Assembly: GCA_963662175.1 (NCBI GenBank)
Contig: OY759214.1
Span: 310,001-374,000 of the forward strand
DNA from: Aradus depressus
Taxonomy: Eukaryota; Arthropoda; Insecta; Hemiptera; Aradidae
Direction of reading: 5' to 3'
DNA: 64,000 bases
The notes beneath the pieces are model-generated. The model had not been told where the DNA came from. It saw nothing but the letters and a program-made list of their open reading frames with translations, and ran no database searches. This document shows, one piece after another, positions 41,989 through 54,013 of the stretch. A program made the translations under genes and the position numbers. The first letter of the stretch is position 1, and every line of letters begins with the position of its first letter.

Positions 41989-43140
41989 GAAATTTTGAAA
42001 TTTTATAGACATTTCAAATGTTCAATATGTGATATATTTTTTTGTTTACTTATTTATTTAATTTATTATTTACTTATTTTCATTTCTGTGTCTAAGATCT
42101 AATAACTGTTTGTGTACCTAATTTATGATCCAACTTGATGTATACATTTGTAAAGTTGAAAAACTATCACAATAATATGATATATGTTTGTTATTTTGAA
42201 AATACATTTCTGTTTGTAGCAATTGCAAGTATGTGTTGCTAATTTTACAATTACCTTTATTGTTCCAATTCCAATTACATAGTACAATAAATGGTGTTTA
42301 CATAAGGCTAGCATCCCGACGTTTCTTTGAGAGAGAATACTTGTTCAAATTTAGATTCAGAGTTTTATGTGAGAGTTGATTCTTTGAGAAATGTAGTTAT
42401 TTTTAGTTACCAACTAAATAACTGTCAAAAATACTTTTTAAGGTGTTTTCCAGTTTCCAGCATAAGACTGTCGTTATATCAAAATACTGATTTTTTTCTT
42501 TATCATATTTATATATTGCTAAAATAAATAGAATGAAAAAAAAAAAAAAGTTTTAAAAGTTAAAATTCAAATCTTTCAAAACTGATAACGAATAGACATC
42601 CTTGTTTTCTCCCGACACCCTTCAAGTTACCAAAGAAATGAAGGATGAAGATTTAACAGAAATGAATGAGAAACAGAAGAAACAAATTTGAGACTAAGAA
42701 TGCAATGTAAAAGCCAAAGCAGAGTTAATCTACAAACAAACTACAGAACATGTGCATTTGAAAGAGGCAATCAGTTGGTGTCTTGTCTGTTTATGAAGTT
42801 CTGAATCCACATACACGATCGTGTGTCAATATATCAGACATGTCCCTTCACAGGTCTCTAGAGGTGGTCGTTGTGAAGTTCTTGAAATGTAAATTAATCA
42901 GATGTTTGCCATACCTTACGTTACCTAAAGTCACTTTATTCTGATACATACTGTTGTGTGAATGTCGAAATATTCTATCTAACCTATTCTTCCTCCCAAG
43001 GAAAGGATGTCTGTTAAATTAAGAATGGAAAATTTAAATTCTTTCAAAACACTATCATATATGAAAGGTTCAATAAAATATTTTTGTTGTCAGTGTTACA
43101 AAAATGTTATTCTAATCATACAGTTGAGTAAGGAGAGCAA
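41989..43140. other. Spacer with one repeat shared with 37.1 kb
   Basis: Positions 43015-43135 are the reverse complement of 37096-37210. No coding sequence. Confidence 0.5.
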
Positions 43141-43156
43141 AGGGTTCAAAGGAAGT

Positions 43157-43400
43157 GTTGGGGTCACCAATTGTTGGGGGCTTAATTCTAATAATATTAA
43201 TACCCAACACATTTATTTGGGGACATCAACTTTAATCGAAACAAGCTTGTACAAAGGTTTCTTGAGGACTGACTTGGATGCACCTGTCGGCCGTAAATGG
43301 AAGCTGTATGGTGAGTTCCTAAATCCATGTTGGATCCTCCGATACATAGGTCGCTACACTACTCCTTCCTCAGTTACTAAGTAACGACACAAGGCAACCT
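43157..43400 (-). repeat. LTR end plus primer-binding-site-like sequence (CsRn1-type gypsy)
   Basis: Read on the minus strand, an LTR-like segment runs through TTAAGCCCCCAACA, followed by ATTGGTGACCCC at 43172-43161. TGGTGACCCC is the start of a tRNA-Trp-type primer site used by CsRn1-clade gypsy elements. The order pol, LTR, primer site on one strand means a second element copy once followed, or the copy is permuted. The outer LTR boundary is uncertain. Confidence 0.45.
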
Positions 43401-43554
43401 GACAGCCCCATTTATGGCAAAGAGAAAAAAAAAAATATATAGATATTGTAAACAACATAAAACATAGTATACAATGTATAACATACTGTGTAACATAAAA
43501 TGTTCAGAAATTGGAAAAACTTATGCGTATAACTTTTCACAACACTTATCTCAC

Positions 43555-46500
43555 TTATCGTCTGGTATGTTTCTCTCTTGCCTGTAGCTCGTCAAGAAAA
43601 CGTCGTGGGAAATGAACAATTCTGCCACTGCGGGACGACTTTTGTTGCTGATGCTCGGCAAGGGTTGTTGGAGGTATCTTTGTTGTGCTCGTCTTTGGTT
43701 GTAATTTTTTCGTGCCCGTACCCTCACTGAACGTGTCACTATGATCTAATCCAGTTACCATTAAATGTGCAGGTTTGAGTCTATCCACAGATATGTTGGT
43801 GTCCTTGTTTTTAATTCTAAGGGTGAAATATTTATCTTGTCGAACGATTACCTCAAATGGCCCTTCATATGGTGGTTCCAAAGATTTTTTGACACGATCT
43901 ACTCGTAAAAATACGTGTGAGCACGATTCCAAAGCCTTATGCCTGAACAGTGATTTGTTGCAAGCTTTACGTGTATCCATTGGTCTTAATTGTGCCATAT
44001 ATTGTTGAAGATCAGACACAAAAGTGTCTGTATTCACAGGAATTGACGATGGATCAAAAAATTCTCCTGGGATTCTTATCGTAGTCCCATAAACCATTTC
44101 TGCGATGGAATGTTTCGAACCATCCCTTAATGCTGTACGCATTCCTAACAAGACTGTAGGTAAACTATCTGTCCATGTCGGATTATTCTGAGCCCTAATT
44201 GCGGCTTTTAAAGTCCTGTGTAAGCGCTCCACCTTACCGTTCGATTGCGGATGATAAGGTGTCGTATGCCGTATTTTTGCTCCACATAACGAAGCTAAAT
44301 TGGTAAAAAGTTCACTAACAAACTGTCGGCCTTGGTCAGTTACTATGGAAGCTGGCGCTCCAAACCTTGCGATCCAATTACTATAAAATAATTTTGCAAT
44401 TGTTTCTGCAGTATTATTAGCCATAGGAATTACTTCCATCCAACTCGTAAATCGGTCGATACAGGTCATGCAGTAAATATTTCCTTGTGAGGGTGGCAAT
44501 GGCCCAATGACGTCCACATGAACGACACTAAATCGTCCATCCGGTGGTTCGAACGTCCCTATTTCTGACCTTGTATGGCGTGACACTTTGTTGCGTTGAC
44601 AACTCAAGCAACTTTGAGTCCATTTTCTAATATCATTTTTGATGGCTGGCCATATGAATTTTGACGTTATTTGTTTCACTGTTGTTTTGACTCCTGGATG
44701 TGCCAGATTATGGATTTGCTTAAATATTTCGTAGCGAAACGCTTCTGGGATGTAGGGTCGGATATTGTTCGTAGCTACATCGCACCAGAGAGGCGTTTTT
44801 GACATTATGTTGCATTGTTTCATATTTAAACTGGAGTCTTGTAATAATGTTGGTAATTCCTGATCATTTTCTTGATTGCGAGCAATTTCTTCATAGTCAA
44901 TTACTGAAACTTCTTCAAGTCTTGAAAACGTGTCGGCCACTATGTTAGCTTTTCCACTAATATGTCGAATGTCGGTTGTAAACTGCGAAATATATTGTAA
45001 GTGGCGTACTTGACGTGGCGATGCTTTATCATTTTTCTGGAAGAATGCATATGTAATAGGCTTATGATCGGTAAATATTGTAAATGTTTGTGCCTCCAGT
45101 AGATGCTTAAATTGTTTAATTGCCAAATAAATTGCTAATAATTCCTTGTCGTAAGCACTATAGGCTTTTTGAGCATCATTTAATTTTTTGGAATAAAAAG
45201 CGATAGGTTTCCATCCGGATTGTTCGTGCTGCTGTAATACAGCTCCCACTGCTATATCAGACGCATCAGTAAAAACCGCCAGCGGAAATCGTGAATCTGG
45301 AAAAGTTAGGAGTGTAGCATCTACTAAATCATCTTTACAGCGTTCAAATTGTTGTATAGCCTCCTCAGTCCAGACTATTTTAGTTTTATCATTTTTCTTG
45401 GAACCTTTTAAGTAGTCATGAAGGATAGCCTGAGTTTCCGCTGCATTTCTTATATATCGTCTATAAAAGTTAATGACACCTAGAAATGCACGAAGTTGTT
45501 GTACTGTCTCTGGTAATTTAAAATCTCTGATTGCCTTTACCTTCTCAGGTACTGGTCTGGAACCATCTTGCGTGATCAAGTAGCCCAAAAATTGTAATTC
45601 TTCAACACCTAACTCTGATTTTGAAGCATTAATGCGGAGACCAAAACGTTGTAGTCGTTCAAAAATAAGACGAAGATGTTCACAGTGTTCTTCTTCCGTA
45701 GCTGAAGCGACCAGGATGTCATCCATGAACGGAAAAACAAAATCCAAACCATGAAACACTGTGTTAATAAATCGTTGGAAGGTGGAAGGGGCATTCCTGA
45801 GACCAAAACTCATAACGTTGAATTCGTATAAACCAAAAGGTGTAATTATAGCCGTTTTGCTTTTGTCTTCCTCTGCTATCGGAATTTGGTAGTATGCTTT
45901 ATGTAAATCTATTTTAGAAAAAATAGTAGCTCCATTTAATATGTGATGGAAGTCTTCTATGCGAGGTATAGGATATCTATCTGGTACGGTCTTGGCATTT
46001 AATAAGCGATAATCACCACAAGGACGGATAGATCCATCTTTTTTATCAACTACATGTAACGGACTTGCCCATTCTGAACTCGATGGTCGGATAATATTTT
46101 GATCCAACATAAATTGAAATTCCCGTTTGGCCTGTTGTAATCGTTTAGGAGCGAGAGGTCTTGGCTTACAATGCACTGGAGATCCTGTGGTGGTGATATA
46201 GTGTTGAATATTATGTTTCGTGTGATTGGGCGAAAATGATGGCTTCGTTAATTCAGGGTATAAGGTGAACAGATGTGCAAACTTTGCTTGAGACTTATTT
46301 ATTGTGCTAATGACTTCGTTTCCTGATACAGCCAGTACACTACCTGAAGTGCTAAGTTTAGTGACTGCATCAATTAATCTATGTTTATGTAAGTCAATCA
46401 ATAAGTTAAAATGATTCAAGAAATCTGCACCAATTATCCCTCGAGTTATGTCAGCTTTTATAAATAACCACCTAAATTCACGACGAAGTCCTAGATCCAG

Positions 46501-46590
46501 TGTCAGTAATGTGACGCCGTAGGTAGGTATGGACGTGCCGTTTGCAGCATATAATTTAAAGTTAGAAGATGTAACCGATGTTCACTCCAA
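43555..46590 (-). CDS. Ty3/gypsy (CsRn1-like) pol: RT, RNase H, integrase
   Basis: A 954-codon frame is open from 46419 to 43555 without a stop; the coding frame extends upstream to about 46590, where a protease C-terminus is visible ([16 protein letters not shown]). RT has [13 protein letters not shown] (about residue 118), [13 protein letters not shown] (about 168) and FMDDILVA (about 231). RNase H has [13 protein letters not shown] and FTDHKPI. Integrase has the H-H-C-C finger (HNLAHPG, then CLSCQRNK), [20 protein letters not shown] and [15 protein letters not shown], and a GPF module (PYEGPFEVI) near the C-terminus. It polymerises and integrates element cDNA. The protease catalytic DTG region is missing: upstream is a TGA and an AT-repeat insertion at about 46600. 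Gag is absent. The copy is 5'-truncated although pol itself is unbroken. Confidence 0.9.
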
Positions 46591-46599
46591 CAATCCTGT

Positions 46600-47355
46600 A
46601 TAGATATATATATATATAACAACAAGTAGCTCGGTTTATCTAAGAGCTGAGGTAAAGTAATCCAAGTCATTAAGTTCTTCAGATATATCGCTGCTCGAGG
46701 ATTCCAGAACACAAAATGATCGTGGAATTACCACTTCTAAGACAATATCAATAATACATTAAGTTTTCTTTATGCTTCTCACATTCAAGATAGAAGTCAC
46801 ATACTTTCTTCCATTCACTAGAACTGATGTTCGGTTATTAGTTAGTTAATAGTTTTATATATTCAAATATTTATTGTGTTCGGTAACATAATCCTTTAGT
46901 GTAGCCCTATTCGGTTTAAATCGGCATATTAAGGAAGCAAACTTGGAGAAAAAATAAAAAGAACAATACTTACTTATAATATAAGTGAAGACAATTTTTA
47001 TATTTAGTGATTTATTGTTAAATATTTTGAGAAAGAGGTAAATTGTTTTATTGTTTAAGGAAGGATTGACCAACGATGCAATAGGAAGGACGAGATGAGG
47101 CTTGTGGTAGATGAAAACAAACTTGTAGAATTTCTGTCAAACTTTCTGCACTGAATGTGCCTTCTCCAGGGTCTGTATTGACATATATACTCGTACATTA
47201 TTAATGAGTTGATGTATGCTAGATTTGAGTATGGGGTGTGAACATTACAACTGTGACTAAACCAACAATAACCTTTATATTATATACACCTAAACAAATT
47301 AAAATATTATATCTAAACCGAAACTAAATACAAACATATACAAAGGTACAGTATC
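46600..47355. other. Spacer, no gene seen
   Basis: AT-rich; no 5' LTR of the gypsy element could be recognised here. Confidence 0.5.
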
Positions 47356-47359
47356 AGTC

Positions 47360-48100
47360 CAGCTCCCGCTGTGTATACAGGTATTTTGGTGCGCTCTGCC
47401 TTACTATTTTCTTTAGACTTTACTTCCTCAGTCCAGCTCCCGCTGTGTACACAGGTATTTTGGTGCGCTCTGCCTTACTATTTTCTTTAGACTTTACTTC
47501 CTCAGTGCAGCTCCCGCGCTGTACACAGGTATTTTGGTGCGCTCTGCCTTACTATTTTCTTTAGACTTTACTTCCTCAGTGCAGCTCCCGCGCTGTACAC
47601 AGGTATTTTGGTGCGCTCTGCCTTACTATTTTCTTTAGACTTTACTTCCTCAGTGCAGCTCCCGCTGTGTACACAGGTATTTTGGTGCGCTCTGCCTTAC
47701 TATTTTCTTTAGACTTTACTTCCTCAGTCCAGCTCCCGCTGTGTACACAGGTATTTTGGTGCGCTCTGCCTTACTATTTTCTTTAGACTTTACTTCCTCA
47801 GTGCAGCTCCCGCTGTGTACACAGGTATTTTGGTGCGCTCTGCCTTACTATTTTCTTTAGACTTTACTTCCTCAGTGCAGCTCCCGCGCTGTACACAGGT
47901 ATTTTGGTGCGCTCTGCCTTACTATTTTCTTTAGACTTTACTTCCTCAGTGCAGCTCCCGCTGTGTACACAGGTATTTTGGTGCGCTCTGCCTTACTATT
48001 TTCTTTAGACTTTACTTCCTCAGTGCAGCTCCCGCGCTGTACACAGGTATTTTGGTGCGCTCTGCCTTACTATTTTCTTTAGACTTTACTTCCTCAGTCC
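47360..48100 (+). repeat. 74-bp tandem repeat (10 copies), likely LINE 5' UTR monomers
   Basis: Units start CAGCTCCCG at 47360 and then every 74 bp. Two unit types alternate irregularly: CGCTGTGTACACAGG and CGCGCTGTACACAGG. Each unit includes TCCTCAGT[C/G]CAGCTCC, with a TCAGT initiator-like motif. The array stops 285 bp before LINE ORF1, in the same orientation. Confidence 0.9.
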
Positions 48101-48385
48101 AGTGTTCAGTTATTTATTTATTTTTGTCGTATACTTCTAATCCTTTCTTGAACCTATCATCTTACTATACTTACTTCAATCTACATTTTCTTCATTTCTT
48201 TCATCGCCTATCTGGTATCATTATTTAACTTTTTTTTTTTTTTTCCTAATCATTATCAGTGTCACTCATTGTTATTTAAAATTTTTACAGTAATTATTTT
48301 AATTTTCTCTTAAATTTTTTTCCTATCTGATTTTTTTCTTTTTCTAATTTTTATTTTATTATTATTTTTTTGTCAAATTGTAAAC
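48101..48385 (+). promoter_or_regulatory. LINE 5' leader, T-rich
   Basis: A pyrimidine-rich untranslated segment between the 74-bp array and the ORF1 ATG, with many T runs. Confidence 0.4.
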
Positions 48386-49312
48386 ATGGGCAAATGCTCA
48401 AAATGTCACACGACCGTGCCCCGCGACGGCTCTGGTATTGAGTGCAATTGGTGCTCACACATTTTTTCTGGGCAATGTTCGGGGCTCAAGGACAAGGACA
48501 TCCAATTTTTGAAATCTCAAAGAAAATCTTGGAGTTGCCCGCAGTGTGCGGCGTTCAAGAGGGCAGTACCAGTTGACGAGCGTCCTGCCACTCCTCAGAA
48601 GGGCCGATCAGAAGATTCCCTCATCAAAGAACTTCTGGTCAGGGTGACACAAATGCAGGAGGAACAGAGGGCCTTAATAAGGACGGTGACCGCCAATGGA
48701 GAGGCCATCGCCGAGGTGGAGAGGAGGCTCTGCTCCATAGAAGGGCAGTTTGCCGCTCTCGACGCGAGGTGTGGGACTCTGGAGCGGTCCAACCTAGAGC
48801 TCAGCACCAGAGTGGTAGACCTCGAGGCCAGGCTTAATAAGGTTGATCAAGATAGCCGAAGGAACATCCTGGAGATCAGGGGGAGGCCAGGAGAATCACC
48901 TGAGAGCTTGGTCTCCAACGTCGGACTCGGACTAGGGCTCAGGCTGGCCCCAGAAGACTTGGACTACGCATTCAGACAAAGAACCCGACCGACCACTGAA
49001 GACCCACCCCAACCACCGGCCATCATACTGCGGTTTGTGCGCCAGTCCGTCCGGAATGAGGTGATCCGCCTGAAGAAAGTGAAGCGAGACTTAGGGACGC
49101 GGCACCTCGGCTGGACGGGCAATCATACGATATATATAAATGAGTCCCTTACTCTACATAACAAAAAAATGTACGCTGAGGCTAGACGGTTGAAGAGGGA
49201 AGGTAAGGTGAAGTTGGTCTCGGTGAACGGAGGAAAGGTCCTCGTCCGGAAGGATGTAGGACTGCCCGTTGTTATTATTTCTAAGCCTCCCGATTTGAAT
49301 CCATTTATTTAG
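48386..49312 (+). CDS. CR1/Daphne-like LINE ORF1 (PHD-like finger, coiled coil, RRM-like)
   Basis: Open 308-aa frame. The N-terminus is a PHD/treble-clef-like finger: C4, C7, C20, C23, C31, C50, C53 (MGKCSKCHT..., IECNWCSHIF, WSCPQC); the usual His five residues after C23 is Ser. Residues about 75-155 are a predicted coiled coil with heptad Leu/Val (LLVRVTQMQEEQRALI, LELSTRVVDLEARLNKV). The remainder reads NILEIRGRPGE, AIILRFVRQSVRNEVIRLKK and NESLTLHNKKMYAEAR, the RNA-binding domain pattern of L2/CR1-type ORF1. It packages LINE RNA. Intact here, and higher in GC than its surroundings. Confidence 0.85.
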   Translation: MGKCSKCHTTVPRDGSGIECNWCSHIFSGQCSGLKDKDIQFLKSQRKSWSCPQCAAFKRAVPVDERPATPQKGRSEDSLIKELLVRVTQMQEEQRALIRTVTANGEAIAEVERRLCSIEGQFAALDARCGTLERSNLELSTRVVDLEARLNKVDQDSRRNILEIRGRPGESPESLVSNVGLGLGLRLAPEDLDYAFRQRTRPTTEDPPQPPAIILRFVRQSVRNEVIRLKKVKRDLGTRHLGWTGNHTIYINESLTLHNKKMYAEARRLKREGKVKLVSVNGGKVLVRKDVGLPVVIISKPPDLNPFI

Positions 49313-49689
49313 TTATTGTTGTTTCGTTCGCTCCCCGTTTCAAACTGACCCCCTCCACCTGGCTCCTCCCCTCTCTCGTTCCTCCGCCGCGCCCTCCCCC
49401 CTCTACTTCATACTATCTCAATCTGTTCTACCTCTCGGCGTGCATTCATTTCATCCGTTATTCTTTCTTAGTTTTCTATTATAAGCCCTTTTTGAATTTT
49501 GTTTTTTGTTATTCTCCTTTTTCCTTCTTTACTTTACACATATGTAAGAGGAAGTCGATGCCTAGCCTTGGTCTATTCATAAATATTTATATAATTTTTC
49601 TTGATGTTTTGTTGTCTTCTAATTTCTCTCCTTTACCTCCCTTCCTCACCCCTCCCTCTACTTTGTCTGTGTCCTTCCTCATCACCTCT

Positions 49690-52107
49690 CATGACATATA
49701 ATAGCCTTCAATGTTGCCATGTTAATGCCCAGTCCCTGCCAGCCCATCACGATGAGTTCTCCGATTTCCTCCACTCAAATAGCTTCCATATCATCGGTAT
49801 TTCTGAGAGCTGGCTCGAACCCTGGATCCCCTCCTCCTCCGTCTCTCTTCCTGACCACTATCTCTTCAGAAACGACCGGCTAGACAGACCTGGCCAGATT
49901 CCACCAAACTCCTTTATGGAGAAGTTTACCGACCTCCTAGAGTCCCTTTTGACCCCACCTTTGAGTCAGCTCTCCTCCGTCTGATTCTCCTCTATAGTTG
50001 CATCCCTGATCTCCGGTGACTTCAACTCCGACCTCCTGTCTCCAGCAGCTCCCAACTCCAAGTATCTCCTGGACCTCTGCTATTCTTTAAACCTTTTCAT
50101 AGTGCCCTACGCCCCGACTCATCATACCCCTACTTCTCACTCCTGGTTGGATCTCCACCTGGCTGACTCCCAACAGAAGATTAGTTCCTCCGCCCAACAG
50201 CCCCAGTTCCCTTCCTTTCTGTTCACGACCTTATCCAAATCTCCTACGACATACCATCTCCTCACCTTACTCCTAGATCTTTACTCCTCCGAAACCTGAA
50301 GTCCTTAACCTTCGAGACGCTCCAAGAGGACCTTGACGCAGCGGACTGGCAAGCTATCTTTGATCTGGCCTCAATCGACGAGAAGGTGAATACTTTCAAC
50401 CAGATCCTCCTGAAGCTGCTCGACAAGCACGCTCCTCTGAAGACGAGGCAGCTCAGACGATCCCCGGCCCCATAGATAACCCCAGAGATCAGGGAAATCA
50501 TTAAGGAACGGGACTCTGTCCGAAGGAGGTTCTACCGATCCAAGTTGGACGTCGACTACTCTTCCTTCAAAGTCCTGAGGAATCGTGCCCAGTCGCTGAT
50601 CAGGGCGGCTAAGTCAAAGTTCCTTCTGAACCTGATAGCGGAGGCACCTAACGCCAAGTCAAGATGGGCAGCTCTTCGGAAGCTCTCGTTAGGTTCCCCC
50701 GAAAACCCTCCTTCTCCTTCAACCTTCTCTCCCGACACACTTAATTCCTTTTTTGTCTCCCGTCCTATTCTTCCACTAGCGTCTCCAGCTGAGATTACAT
50801 CCCCCCAGCCCTTCGATTCAAATAATTTTTTCTTTTCATATATTTACCCTGACACCCTCCTAAAGATCATCCTTAATAGTAGCTCTAATGCCCTTGGCCC
50901 TGACGACATCCCGCTCCTCTTCCTTAAAACTTGCTTACCAGTCATACTCCCAGTCCTCTTACATATTTATAATTTCTCCCTTCAAAACTCCGTCTTCCCT
51001 TCCGCCTGGAAAGAACCATTTGTACTTCCTCTCAACAAAGTCCCTATTCCTGAAGCTCCTAAAGACTTTCGCCCTATCTCCCTTCTGTGTTCCACATCCA
51101 AACCTTTAGAGCGTATAGTTCAATCCCAAATCTCAGATTTCCTTCTTACCAACAAACTCCTCGACCCTTTGCAATCTGGTTTCCGACCCGGTTATGGGAC
51201 TCAATCTGCTTTACTGAAACTAACAGAAGACTTCCGACAGGCCATTGACGCTAGACAACTTACTCTGCTAGTACTGTTCGACTTTTCCAAAGCCTTTGAC
51301 TGCGTGGACCACTCCACCCTCCTCTCCAAGCTGGCCAGTCTCCCTCTCTCCAATAATGTCCTCCTCTGGCTTCAGTCCTACCTTGCAGATCGTCCCCAGT
51401 CCGTCAAATTCCCCAACTCTCCCGCCTCATCCTTGCTTCCTCTCCACTCAGGAGTTCCCCAAGGATCCTCTCTTTCCCCGCTCCTATTCTCCCTTTTCCT
51501 CTTGGATCTTCCTCCACACATAAAATTCTGTAAATACCACCTCTACGCGGATGATCTGCAGATTTATTTATCCTTTCACCCCTCCAGTTTTCCTACCGCA
51601 TACTCGCAAATATCTGATGACATCAATTCCATATCCTCCTGGGCCAAACAGAACAAACTCCTCCTTAATCCTCACAAGACTCAAGCGATTATATTAGGTA
51701 ACAAAAAACTTCTCAATAACTTAACTGACCCCCCTCTCTTAACTCTGGACAACACCAACATTAACTATTCTAGCAGAGTAAAAAACCTGAGTATCATCCT
51801 CGACCAATCCCTTTCCTGGAAAGACCACGTATCCTATATTTCCCGTAAATCGTTCCAATCCCTTGCACAATTTAAACGTTCCCGTCACTCTCTTTCACAA
51901 AACTCCCGGAAGCTCCTCGTATCCTCCCTTGTTTTCCCCCATTTTGACTACGGGTGCCTGGTTCATCCCCTCCTATCGCTCCTCGGCCTTCCACAATTCA
52001 TTCCTTGTCCAGGCCTCCTCTCTTTGGAACTCCCTGCCTCCCCCAATCCGTCACTCTCCTTCCGTGGCTTCCTTCAAATCCTCACTATTCCAATTCCTCT
52101 TCACTAA
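49690..52107 (+). pseudogene. CR1/Daphne-like LINE ORF2 (endonuclease and RT), broken
   Basis: The start reads CCHVNAQSLPAHHDEF and IIGISESWLEP, the APE endonuclease N-terminus; the E of SE is catalytic. After RNDRLDRPG part of the domain is deleted, and a later piece (SGDFNSDLL) appears after a frameshift. Further frame changes lie at 50000-50290, with a TAG at about 50473. From 50545 one frame is open to 52107: DFRPISLLCSTSKPLERIV, LFDFSKAFDCVDHSTLL, GVPQGSSLSPLLF and YHLYADDLQI (catalytic YADD), then the thumb region. RT thus looks intact but the endonuclease does not. The C-terminal tail also appears shifted after about 51960. Confidence 0.88.
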
Positions 52108-52775
52108 ACAATCCACTCCTCTTTGATCTCTCCCCCGTATTCTCTAATTCTTCAACCTCAATTATCTAATCATTCAAATTACTTTTCCTTTTTTTTTCTC
52201 TCTCTTTTTTGTCTTTGTCATTCTCTAGTTTTATTAGATTTCTTTTATCATATTTCCCAAATTATTCGATCATAATCAATAGTATTCTTTTTTGGATCCT
52301 TTACACATTAATATATTTTTATTATGCATTTATTTATTTTTTATCTTATCTTATGCTTTCTAAATTAATTTAATTTTTTTTTTTTTAACCTTGGCTGGGC
52401 ATCCTTCCTTCTCTTTTATAATCAACCATCATATTACTATGCTCGGTCGATTTATATTTATATTGTCAATTTTATTTCTTTCTTAGTTATATAGATTTGC
52501 TTTTTTTCTATTTTACTTATTTTTTTTCATCATATTGAAGTTGTTAATTTTATGTTTTTTCCTGTTTTTTTATTTCCTGTTTATCTTGTGTTTATCTATT
52601 TTTTAGTTGTATAGTTTTTCTCCAATGTAGCACTAATTTTTATTTACCTACCTATCTTTTTATTTCTTTGTACTGATATTTTATTTCATTGTTTCATTTT
52701 CTTTACTCTGTATGTATTTATTCTTAGGGGACCTCGGTCCCAGAATAATAAAATTTCTTTTCATTTCATTTTCAA
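52108..52775 (+). other. LINE 3' UTR
   Basis: T-rich, ending GGGGACCTCGGTCCCAGAAT then AATAAAATTTC and a TTTCATTTCATTTT tail. The short hairpin GGGACC/GGTCCC lies just before the tail, as in many CR1-like elements. Confidence 0.6.
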
Positions 52776-52816
52776 AGGTGTATCATGTGTGAACATTTAA
52801 ATACACAAATAAATAA

Positions 52817-53946
52817 TATATCTAAACAAAAGGGCAATCCTGAGCGAGCAGAAGTTTTCAAATAAATATAATATATCGCGTTGTAAAAAAGGTTCTGTCC
52901 GAATTTCGGTAAAAATTTAAAAGAATATATTTACATTATTAAAAATATTTAATCTACAACGTATTCTCCACCAAGTTGCACTACCTTCAACCAACGTTCG
53001 GGCATCTTATCAATCCCGGATACAAAAAAGCATGGATTTTTTGACCGAAGAAAGCTTGTAATGCTGATTTTACCTCTTCAGTTGTTTTGAAATTCTTCCC
53101 CCTTACAAAATGATCAAACGACCGATAAAGGTGCTAATCTGATGGGGCTAAGTCAGGTTGAGGGAGGACTTCCTAACCTAGACTCATGATTTTTAGCTGA
53201 GTGAGTTTAGATGTGTGAGGTCTGGCGTTGTCATGATGCAGAATAACACCTTTTCTGTTCACCAATTCGTGGTTTTTAATCCGTAAAGCCACACTAAATC
53301 TGTCTAATTGTTGACAATAGACTTCTCCAGTAACCTTTTGGTTTGGTTTTAACAGCTCAAAGTATACCTTGCCTACTCCACCAGACACAAAGCAGCACCT
53401 TTTTTGGGTGCAACCCAGCTTTTGGGGTAGGAACTGGTTTTTCTCCCGCACTCAGCCATTATTTCCTCTTCTCTGGGTTTCCATAGAGAACCCATTTTTC
53501 GTCCCCAGTAATTATACGGTCCAAAAGAAGGGGTTTGCGTCTGTCTAGAAAGCAATGATGTACCTACAGATGGAAAGTCGTTGTTTGCTCTTGAGTGAGA
53601 GTGTATGAGGAACCCATACTTCTTCTCTAATCGTTTTTCCAAGTGCTTGGAGGCGATTTCCAATTGTTGCATGGGTACATTCGAACATTTCTACTAATTC
53701 CCTCAACGTTTGTCGAGGATCGCTCTCCACTACTTCTTTCAGGAAGTCATCGTCTAACACCTTCATGAACATTATTTAAACAAAACAAACCAAAATAATG
53801 AAATAACGTAATCTCAAAAACAAGCTGCATCATCCACCAATAGAGTTCTATGTGTGACACCATATTTCGGTTTTGTTTGAATATTATATTATATTTATTT
53901 GAAAACTTCTGCTAGCTTAGGATGTTGTTGTCTTTTGTTTAGATAC
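52817..53946 (-). mobile_element. mariner element with extended inverted flanks
   Basis: The inverted repeats TATCTAAACAAAAG...AGCAGAAGTTTTCAAATAAA lie at about 52817-52875 and 53884-53946, matching over most of 60 bp. They enclose a minus-strand mariner transposase. They are longer than usual mariner ends (about 28 bp), so they may belong to an outer element. Confidence 0.65.
52955..53772 (-). pseudogene. mariner transposase, frameshifted
   Basis: Minus strand: LKEVVESDPRQTLRELVEMF (helix-turn-helix), WVPHTLS, then RIITGDEKWVLYGNP (first catalytic Asp), EKPVPTPKAGLHPKK, KGVILHHDNARPHTS (second Asp) and a C-terminal HLYRSFDHFVRGKNFKTTEE. The third catalytic region (usually YSPDLAPSDY) survives as the plus-strand GGGGCTAAGTCAGGTTGAGG (about 53143-53162). 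Frameshifts and stops separate these blocks, so it is inactive. It would catalyse cut-and-paste at TA sites. Confidence 0.88.
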
Positions 53947-54013
53947 CGTATGGTTTGTTTGTGTTTTTTAATTGTCACACCGAAGACCGGTCTGCTGATG
54001 TCACGGTTCGGCG

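Noticed and set aside
47360..48100. CRISPR-like array
   Set aside because: The units are contiguous 74-bp tandem repeats with no unique spacers, in a eukaryotic LINE context.
49492..49701. Small ORFs between LINE ORF1 and ORF2
   Set aside because: Pyrimidine-rich intergenic sequence of the LINE with no domain; ORF2 homology starts at about 49690.
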